NCBI GenBank assembly: GCA_947367415.1
Contig: CANBEE010000021.1
Span: 1 to 17,052 of the forward strand
Source of the DNA: an uncultured Bacteroidales bacterium
GTDB lineage: Bacteria > Bacteroidota > Bacteroidia > Bacteroidales > Bacteroidaceae
Reading direction: 5' to 3'
Length of the DNA: 17,052 nucleotides
In this document: positions 7,934 through 12,217 of the stretch, one piece after another
How positions within the stretch are numbered: the first letter of the stretch is position 1
Layout: each line of letters begins with the position of its first letter
Translations under genes and position numbers: made by a program
The notes under the pieces: generated by a model
The model's input: the letters and a program-made list of their open reading frames with translations, nothing else
Databases searched by the model: none
What the model was told of the DNA's origin: nothing

Positions 7934-8248
7934 ATGGAAAACAAGAAACCCGAAAACCAGCTTCAGATAGAACTGAAGGAAGATGTAGCCCAGGGCGTTT
8001 ACTGCAACCTGGCAGTCATCTCACATTCATCGTCAGAGTTTATTATGGACCTCATCCGTGTGCTTCCAGGACTCCCCAAGGCACAGGTAAAGTCACGTGT
8101 AATCCTCACCCCCGAGCACGCCATGCGCTTGATGCTCGCTCTGCAGGACAATCTCAAGAAGTACGAGCAGACCTTTGGTCCCATCCGCCTGCCCGAGCAG
8201 AAGGGTACCTATGTACCTCGCCTGAGCGATTTTAAGGGCGAGGCGTAA
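7934..8248 (+). CDS. DUF3467 domain protein
   Basis: This 104-residue protein begins MENKKPENQLQIELKEDVAQGVYCNLAVI and continues HSSSEFIMDLIRVLPGLPKAQVKSRVILTPEHAMRLM-type sequence; the pattern (Y.NLA.I.HS..EF..DF/L, then KSRVILTP.HA) is that of the DUF3467 family. No function is established that I know of. There are no membrane segments, signal peptide or catalytic motifs, so it is likely a small cytoplasmic protein. It lies 44 bp after yqeY and ends 33 bp before the convergent dihydrouridine synthase gene. From memory, in Bacteroides this gene sits between rpoC and rpsL. Here rpoC is absent and about 2.9 kb separates it from rpsL. Confidence 0.85.
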   Translation: MENKKPENQLQIELKEDVAQGVYCNLAVISHSSSEFIMDLIRVLPGLPKAQVKSRVILTPEHAMRLMLALQDNLKKYEQTFGPIRLPEQKGTYVPRLSDFKGEA

Positions 8249-8269
8249 GAAATAAAACCTATACACAAC

Positions 8270-8299
8270 ATCGAGGAGCTGTTATCGCAGCTCCTCGAT
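8270..8299. terminator. Bidirectional hairpin between convergent DUF3467 and dus genes
   Basis: ATCGAGGAGCTG (8270-8281) and CAGCTCCTCGAT (8288-8299) form a perfect 12-bp stem with a 6-base loop. The hairpin includes the last codons and the stop of the - strand dus gene. The downstream flanks are only moderately T-rich (TGCGTTT on +, GGTTTTATTTC on - about 10 bases away), so it may stall or block transcription in both directions rather than act as a classic U-tract terminator. Confidence 0.75.
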
Positions 8300-9205
8300 T
8301 GCGTTTAGGTAGTTTCTCAAGTTTCCACTCTTCATTATTTTCTTATACGGTTTGTGCCCGATGAGTGGTTCCGTATATTCCCAGTAAGAGCGTAGCTTGC
8401 TATGTAGCTGGGCATCCCCCTTAACGATGCGGGCATATTCCTCCATCAACTTTGTGTGAAGCATCCGCAGGGTGCGTATGTGTTCCTCGTGGCTCCATTC
8501 ACCTCCTTCGGCATACTCCCGTGCCAGCGAGGGGCGTGCTAGCAGTCCACGCCCTATCATCAGTCCTGCCAGGCGAGGATAGCGCTCCTCCATTTCATGT
8601 AGTTGCTCCAGTGTCGTCAGGTCACCATTATAGAGCAACGGATGCCGGGAGTTCTCATAGAATTGCTCAAAGGCACCCTCGTCGATGCTACCCTTGTATT
8701 GCTGCATACCCGTGCGTGGATGCAGGGCGATATGGGTTAGGGGAGTGTCGTTGAGAATATCCAGTGCGGGCATCCACTCCTCGGCATTCTCCCATCCCAG
8801 ACGCATCTTTACTGAGAAGGCCAACTGTGGTCGTGCCTTGATGATGTTGGCCACCTCGGCCACGATGTCGAGGTGGGCGAGCAGTCCCGATCCGCGCCCG
8901 TGCTTTGCTTGCAGGGGAAAGGGGCAACCCATATTGAGGTCTATCGACTGATATCCCAGTGCCTCCACCTCCTCGACGAGGAAGAGCAGCTCCTTGGCAT
9001 TCTTGAATATCACCTGTGGGGTCACCGGTATCCCTATGTTGTTCTTCGGATCTATGTCGCGTTGGTCCTTGGAGCGTATGTCACCAGCCTCCACCCGCAC
9101 GAACGGAGTGTAGTAGCGCTCTATGCCGCCAATCAGCTGGTAGTGTGTGCGACGATACACATCATCGGTATGTCCTTGCAGTGGGGCGAAATGGATGGGA
9201 AGCAT
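8282..9205 (-). CDS. tRNA-dihydrouridine synthase family protein
   Basis: Dus enzymes are FMN-dependent TIM-barrel reductases that convert specific tRNA uridines to dihydrouridine using NADPH. The 307-residue product starts MLPIHFAPLQGHTDDVYR, the flavin-binding first strand. It has NMGCPFP with the likely catalytic Cys94, HGRGSGLL (102-109), SVKMRLGW with the phosphate/flavin-contacting Lys133, LHPRTG, YNGDLTT and MIGRGLLARP. The Dus subclass (A, B or C-like), and so the modified position, cannot be assigned from these motifs. It is the only - strand gene with full-length conservation here. Its promoter is divergent from that of yraN, and it converges on DUF3467, with its final codons forming one arm of a terminator-like hairpin. 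Confidence 0.93.
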   Translation of the reverse strand: MLPIHFAPLQGHTDDVYRRTHYQLIGGIERYYTPFVRVEAGDIRSKDQRDIDPKNNIGIPVTPQVIFKNAKELLFLVEEVEALGYQSIDLNMGCPFPLQAKHGRGSGLLAHLDIVAEVANIIKARPQLAFSVKMRLGWENAEEWMPALDILNDTPLTHIALHPRTGMQQYKGSIDEGAFEQFYENSRHPLLYNGDLTTLEQLHEMEERYPRLAGLMIGRGLLARPSLAREYAEGGEWSHEEHIRTLRMLHTKLMEEYARIVKGDAQLHSKLRSYWEYTEPLIGHKPYKKIMKSGNLRNYLNAIEELR

Positions 9206-9245
9206 GGATTTCGGAATCTTGGATTATGGGTTGCATCTTTGAGTG

Positions 9246-9278
9246 CAAAGATAAGAGGATTATTTGAGAATTTGCCAT
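9246..9278 (-). promoter_or_regulatory. Promoter for the dihydrouridine synthase gene
   Basis: Read on the - strand, 9253-9246 is TATCTTTG, a perfect match to the -7 consensus TAnnTTTG, followed by C as usual. The -33 region is weak (ATGG/TGGC at about 9278-9274). The predicted start is near 9243, a leader of about 37 nt. The -7 box is strong, while the -33 box is uncertain. Confidence 0.6.
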
Positions 9279-9295
9279 AACTTTTCCCCTTTTTT

Positions 9296-9327
9296 GTTGG
9301 GTATACAGCTATAAATACCTAACTTTA
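9296..9327 (+). promoter_or_regulatory. Promoter for yraN
   Basis: GTTG (9296-9299), a 20-base spacer and TAACTTTA (9320-9327) match the Bacteroidetes promoter pattern with 26 bp between box centres. The predicted start is near 9330, leaving about 24 nt before the yraN ATG. It is back to back with the dus promoter; the two -33 regions are about 20 bp apart. Confidence 0.7.
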
Positions 9328-9353
9328 CGGCAATTATTATATAATGGTATATT

Positions 9354-9719
9354 ATGGCACAGCACAATGAATTCGGACAGATTAGTGAGGACCGTGCCGC
9401 GGCCTATCTCATGGCTCGTGGATATACCATACGCGATCGCAACTGGCGTCTCGGGCATAAGGAGATTGACATTGTAGCTCAGAAGAATGGCGTGCTTGTC
9501 ATTGTGGAAGTGAAGGCTCGCCAGGACGACCGCTTTGGTGACCCTGCGGACGCCGTCACCGACGATAAGATACGTCGCTTGGTGCAGGCTGCACATGCCT
9601 ATGTGCGTTATCACCGTATTTCGTGGCCAGTGCGCTTCGATGTCATTGCCATTACTGGCGAACCCGGCAATCAGACGGTCGAGCATATCGAGGATGCCTT
9701 TTATCCTCCGTTGTATTGA
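9354..9719 (+). CDS. yraN: YraN/UPF0102 family nuclease-fold protein
   Basis: The 121-residue product shows the UPF0102 pattern: GQISEDRAAAYLMARGYTI (N-terminal helix and strand), then a PD-(D/E)XK-like core with NWRLGHKEIDIVA (Glu and Asp) and VIVEVKAR (Glu-x-Lys), and D..TDDKIRRLVQAAHAYV with a late ALRFDVIAI-like strand (VRFDVIAITG). These residues suggest a metal-binding nuclease fold; the cellular substrate is not established and DNA processing or repair is only inferred. The length is normal for the family. It has its own promoter, and its 3' end overlaps the -33 box of the promoter ahead of the following pseudogene. Confidence 0.92.
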   Translation: MAQHNEFGQISEDRAAAYLMARGYTIRDRNWRLGHKEIDIVAQKNGVLVIVEVKARQDDRFGDPADAVTDDKIRRLVQAAHAYVRYHRISWPVRFDVIAITGEPGNQTVEHIEDAFYPPLY

Positions 9720-9742
9720 TTTTTTAACGCCTTATAATTTTA
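9710..9742 (+). promoter_or_regulatory. Promoter ahead of the lipoprotein pseudogene
   Basis: GTTG (9710-9713) inside the last codons of yraN, a 21-base spacer and TAATTTTA (9735-9742) fit the local promoter pattern with one extra spacer base. The predicted start is near 9745, about 25 nt before the ATG at 9770. The promoter therefore appears intact although the gene is not. Confidence 0.5.
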
Positions 9743-9769
9743 CTGTGTAAACTTCTAATAAAGAGAGCG

Positions 9770-10298
9770 ATGAAGCAATTCTGTAGAATAATATATATGC
9801 TCCTTTTACTTTCCTTTTGCATCTCGTGTATCGATGAGAACATGTCAGAGGTCGAAGATGTCATACTTGTCGGGAGTAAACTGCCAAATTTTAAGGTAGT
9901 GATGAACGATGGCACCGTAGTGATAGGACAGGAATTGAGAGATACGACATCGCTGATAATGTTTTTTTCATACAGGCTGTCCCGATTGCCGTAAGGCATT
10001 GCCATGCGTACAGCGTATGTATGATGAATACGCATCACAAGGAGTTGCTTTCGTGCTTATCAGTCGTGAGGAGGAAGAGGCCTCAATAGCCACCTATTGG
10101 GAAGAGCAGGGCCTTGATATGCCCTATTCAGCCTAAAGTGACCGGAAGGTATATGAACTATTTGCCCATCGCCGCGTGCCGCGCATATACATCAGCGAAC
10201 CAGGTGGTACTGTGCGATATATCTTTACAGATAACCCTGTGCCTGATGTGGAAGATTTGACAGAGGCGTTAGAGCAAATTCTCACTTTATCTAAGTGA
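9770..10298 (+). pseudogene. Thioredoxin-like lipoprotein, broken by a frameshift and a stop
   Basis: The reading frame starts with a lipoprotein signal peptide (hydrophobic MLLLLSF run, lipidation Cys at residue 20), then VGSKLPNFKVVMNDGTVV, as in TlpA/peroxiredoxin-type thiol oxidoreductases. After the T7 run at 9962-9968 the frame is lost and stops 9 codons later. Removing one T restores MFFHTGCPDCRKALPCVQRM, with a CxxC active site. The restored frame continues through VAFVLISREEEE and is interrupted once by TAA (10134-10136) between MPYSA and SDRKVYELFA, where CAA or CAG is expected. It then runs through VPRIYISEPGG to TGA at 10296-10298. Repaired length is 175 residues. Intact, it would be a membrane-anchored periplasmic thiol protein. 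Two independent lesions make a real pseudogene more likely than a sequencing error. Confidence 0.85.
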
Positions 10299-10317
10299 AT
10301 TCGTGTACTTCCCTGAC

Positions 10318-10405
10318 AGTACTTCAGTACTTAGCCGTAAGTACTCCAGTACTAAGCCTTAAGTATTCCAATACTTGTACGTAAGTACTGAGGTAATTTG
10401 GGCTA
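10318..10405. repeat. 22-bp tandem array with internal dyads
   Basis: Three clear units (10318-10339, 10340-10361, 10362-10383) and a fourth whose second half is degenerate (10384-10405) repeat at exactly 22 bp. Each clear unit carries an inverted pair of hexamers around two bases: AGTACT/AGTACT in units 1 and 2, AGTATT/AATACT in unit 3. In unit 3 the two arm changes are complementary, so pairing is kept. A poorly matching further unit may lie at 10296-10317. The array fills the gap between the lipoprotein pseudogene and the AraC remnant. Function unknown. Confidence 0.85.
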
Positions 10406-10609
10406 GTTTGTCTTTGATTGATTTGCCTCTTTACGATAGCGTAATGGGATAGTGCCTGTAACAACCTTGAGCCAGCGAGAGAAGTTGTAGCTCTCGGGTA
10501 TGCCGACTTTAATGCCAACCTCTTCGATGGAGATGTTTTCTGAAGTGAGTATGTTTTTGCTCTTTTCGATGCGCAATGTGTTGAACCACATTTGGAATGT
10601 GATGGAAAA
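10403..10609 (-). pseudogene. C-terminal remnant of an AraC-type regulator
   Basis: The - strand frame ending at 10403 encodes about 68 residues resembling the second half of an AraC/XylS DNA-binding domain. The segments are FQMWFNTLRIEKSKNIL (linker helix), SIEEVGIKVGIPESYNFSRWLK (second helix-turn-helix) and VTGTIPLRYRKEA (C-terminal signature). The first helix-turn-helix and any sensor domain are missing. Homology stops near 10609, within a few bases of the tandem array starting at 10621. The open frame continues upstream to 10798, but that part is only translated repeat and unrecognised sequence. It therefore looks truncated by the repeat-containing segment and is presumably not functional. 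Confidence 0.75.
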
Positions 10610-10620
10610 GCCGCTTGCAT

Positions 10621-10690
10621 TTGACCCCCGAGGGCGAGTTGCGCTGACCCCGTCGGGCGAAATAGTGTTGACCCTTTTAGGCGAAATAAA
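10621..10690. repeat. Tandem TGACCC-N5-GGCGA array (23-24 bp units)
   Basis: TGACCC occurs at 10622, 10645 and 10669, each followed exactly 11 bases later by GGCGA (10633, 10656, 10680), and by GAAATA in the last two units. Each unit contains a short inverted repeat around its centre (CCC/GGG, CCCG/CGGG, CCT/AGG), although the central bases differ. It starts where AraC homology ends. Function unknown. Confidence 0.75.
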
Positions 10691-10974
10691 AATGCCCTCC
10701 CCTGGGGATCCGCTCTTTTTTTGCCTGTGCAGTGTTGAGGAGTGAACCGTTTGATTCAGCCTGATAGCGTTGCTGTCGAGGCGTAGAGAAGTTCTCATTC
10801 AGCCTTGATGTTGGGCGGATGAACTGTATGACGTAGGCAGTGGCGGAGGGTATTGCAGTGTGTATATTAATTGATAACAGACAACTTCCTCGTGACGAAA
10901 GATACTCTTCGGCCAAGAGTCAGCGGCGTGTTTGCCAAGGTGGGTACAGCACGTGCTCTAATGTGGCGGAAAAA
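10691..10974. other. Unassigned non-coding stretch, possible interspersed repeat
   Basis: No credible gene is seen here. Features are a CCCCTGGGG palindrome (about 10700-10708) followed by T7, two TTCAGCCT-type direct repeats (about 10752 and 10798), and a 6-bp hairpin ACTCTT/AAGAGT (10904-10909 and 10915-10920). The stretch 10880-10960 is more GC-rich than the AT-rich flanks. The - strand translation of parts of it (for example LGRRVSFVTRKLS and NENFSTPRQQRYQAESNG) seems familiar from short predicted proteins in Bacteroidales, which suggests a dispersed repeat. That impression is from memory and unverified. Confidence 0.35.
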
Positions 10975-10986
10975 TGTTATATAACA
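10975..10986. promoter_or_regulatory. 12-bp perfect palindrome upstream of the rpsL promoter
   Basis: TGTTATATAACA is a perfect dyad about 30 bp upstream of the rpsL -33 box. It could be a regulator site or an AT-rich upstream element. There is no direct evidence for either. Confidence 0.3.
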
Positions 10987-11015
10987 CATTTTCTTTGAAA
11001 AAAATCGAGGGTTTT

Positions 11016-11047
11016 GTTGCCCAATCGAAAGAAAGTTGCTAACTTTG
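11016..11047 (+). promoter_or_regulatory. Promoter of the str-S10 ribosomal operon
   Basis: GTTG (11016-11019), a 20-base spacer and TAACTTTG (11040-11047), a perfect -7 match followed by C, form the strongest promoter in the window, with 26 bp between box centres. A-rich sequence lies just upstream (AAAAAAATCGAGG). The predicted start is near 11051, giving a leader of about 79 nt before rpsL. Confidence 0.8.
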
Positions 11048-11060
11048 CACCCCGAATATG

Positions 11061-11079
11061 GAGTGGACTCTGTCCGCTC
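11061..11079 (+). promoter_or_regulatory. Leader hairpin upstream of rpsL
   Basis: GAGTGGAC (11061-11068) and GTCCGCTC (11072-11079) form an 8-bp stem with one G-U pair and a TCT loop, about 10 nt from the predicted transcription start. It may stabilise the 5' end of the mRNA or serve in autoregulation. No U tract follows, so it is not an obvious terminator. Confidence 0.55.
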
Positions 11080-11129
11080 GTGTGGAAAAGACAACTATAT
11101 TAAACTATAAATAATTAAAAATTAACAAA

Positions 11130-11510
11130 ATGCCAACAATTCAACAATTAGTTAGAAAAGGCAGACAGGTGCTTGAGGACAAGAGCAAGTCACCCGCGTT
11201 GGACAGCTGTCCTCAGCGTCGTGGTGTTTGTACTCGTGTCTACACTACAACACCTAAGAAGCCTAACTCAGCAATGAGAAAAGTAGCTCGTGTGCGCTTG
11301 ACAAACCAGAAAGAGGTGAACTCTTACATCCCCGGTGAAGGCCACAACTTGCAGGAGCACTCAATCGTATTGGTGCGTGGCGGTCGTGTAAAAGACCTTC
11401 CTGGTGTGCGTTATCACATCGTTCGTGGTACATTGGATACCGCTGGTGTGGCTAACCGTCTACAGCGTCGCTCTAAGTACGGTGCTAAGCGCCCCAAAGC
11501 TAAGAAGTAA
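11130..11510 (+). CDS. rpsL: 30S ribosomal protein S12
   Basis: S12 lies at the decoding centre of the small subunit and affects accuracy. The 126-residue product, starting MPTIQQLVRKGR, has the family-specific TTPKKPNSAMRK loop with lysines 43 and 44, and RGGRVKDLPGVRYH, both contacting the decoding site. Lys43 corresponds to the position where substitutions give streptomycin resistance; here it is the wild-type lysine, as is the KDLPG loop. The tail is strongly basic. It is the first gene after the operon promoter and is preceded by an A/T-rich leader without a Shine-Dalgarno sequence. Confidence 0.99.
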   Translation: MPTIQQLVRKGRQVLEDKSKSPALDSCPQRRGVCTRVYTTTPKKPNSAMRKVARVRLTNQKEVNSYIPGEGHNLQEHSIVLVRGGRVKDLPGVRYHIVRGTLDTAGVANRLQRRSKYGAKRPKAKK

Positions 11511-11515
11511 GCCGA

Positions 11516-11617
11516 AGCTTATCCCCAACAGTGCGGCTGCGCAGCGATGTGCAGTCTGAGGTAAAGCCCTCAAACATAAAATAGTATAAAATTACGTTTT
11601 GGTTTGTTGGATAAGCT
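11516..11617 (+). promoter_or_regulatory. Long-range stem in the rpsL-rpsG gap (candidate S7 control site)
   Basis: AGCTTATCC (11516-11524) pairs with GGATAAGCT (11609-11617), and after a two-base bulge AAC (11527-11529) pairs with GTT (11606-11608), closing a domain of about 76 nt. Inside are a palindromic GCTGCGCAGC (11536-11545) and a GAGG/CCTC hairpin (11558-11561 with 11568-11571). In E. coli, S7 represses the str operon by binding the rpsL-rpsG intercistronic mRNA. An analogous role here is inference from position and structure. Confidence 0.5.
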
Positions 11618-11631
11618 ATAAAGGTTGAGTA

Positions 11632-11651
11632 AATGTCCCGGAGGGGACGTT
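11632..11651 (+). promoter_or_regulatory. Hairpin upstream of rpsG
   Basis: AATGTCCC (11632-11639) and GGGACGTT (11644-11651) form an 8-bp stem with one G-U pair and a GGAG loop, 55 bases before the rpsG start. It lies outside the longer stem at 11516-11617 and is followed by A-rich sequence, not a U tract. It may be part of the same control element. Confidence 0.45.
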
Positions 11652-11706
11652 GAAGAAAACATAAAATGCAGCCCCAAACGAAAACAAAAAACTTTTCAAG
11701 AAAGAA

Positions 11707-12183
11707 ATGAGAAAAGCAAAACCAAAAAAACGTATGGTCCTCCCGGATCCCGTATTCAATGACGTTAAGGTGTCAAAGTTCGTTAACCATCTGATGTATG
11801 ATGGTAAGAAGAATATCTCTTACGAAATCTTCTACGAGTCACTTGATAAGGTAAAGGCCAAAATGGCTGACTCTGAGCTCTCGGCTCTTGAAATCTGGAA
11901 GAAGGCTCTTGACAATATAACTCCCCAGGTGGAGGTTAAGTCACGCCGTATCGGTGGTGCTACCTATCAGGTTCCTACTGAAATTCGTCCCGACCGTAAG
12001 GAGTCAATCAGTATGAAGAATATGATCCTCTACGCTCGCAAGCGTGGTGGTAAGACCATGGCTGACAAGCTCTCTTCTGAGATCCTCGATGCATTTAACA
12101 ACCAGGGTGGTGCCTTCAAGCGTAAGGAGGATATGCACCGCATGGCTGAGGCTAACCGTGCATTCGCTCACTTCAGATTCTAA
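11707..12183 (+). CDS. rpsG: 30S ribosomal protein S7
   Basis: S7 is the primary 16S rRNA binder that nucleates assembly of the small-subunit head and contacts E-site tRNA. The 158-residue product has a basic N-terminus (RKAKPKKR), then VLPDPVFNDVKVSKFVNHLMYDGKK, the RRIGGATYQVPTEI beta hairpin (residues about 80-93), RKRGGKTMADKLSSEI and the C-terminal KRKEDMHRMAEANRAFAHFRF. All are typical, and the length is normal. S7 is an autogenous repressor of the str operon in E. coli; the structured 196-bp gap upstream is compatible with that here. Confidence 0.99.
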   Translation: MRKAKPKKRMVLPDPVFNDVKVSKFVNHLMYDGKKNISYEIFYESLDKVKAKMADSELSALEIWKKALDNITPQVEVKSRRIGGATYQVPTEIRPDRKESISMKNMILYARKRGGKTMADKLSSEILDAFNNQGGAFKRKEDMHRMAEANRAFAHFRF

Positions 12184-12217
12184 TTTAGGGTAAGGACTTA
12201 ATAAATACGTTTTCACA

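Noticed and set aside
9962..9968. Programmed frameshift in the thioredoxin-like gene
   Set aside because: A second in-frame TAA downstream would still truncate the product, and no stimulatory structure is evident, so decay is simpler.
10318..10405. CRISPR array
   Set aside because: The 22-bp units abut one another with no unique spacers, and no cas genes are present.
10403..10798. Complete 131-residue AraC-like protein
   Set aside because: Only the last 68 residues resemble AraC; residues about 30-62 are translation of the TGACCC repeat array.
10621..10974. Insertion sequence
   Set aside because: No transposase fragment or terminal inverted repeats are visible; only short tandem repeats and hairpins.
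11593..11600. Internal promoter (TACGTTTT) before rpsG
   Set aside because: The last base is off and no GTTG/TTTG-like word lies 19-21 bases upstream; the site lies within the predicted RNA structure.
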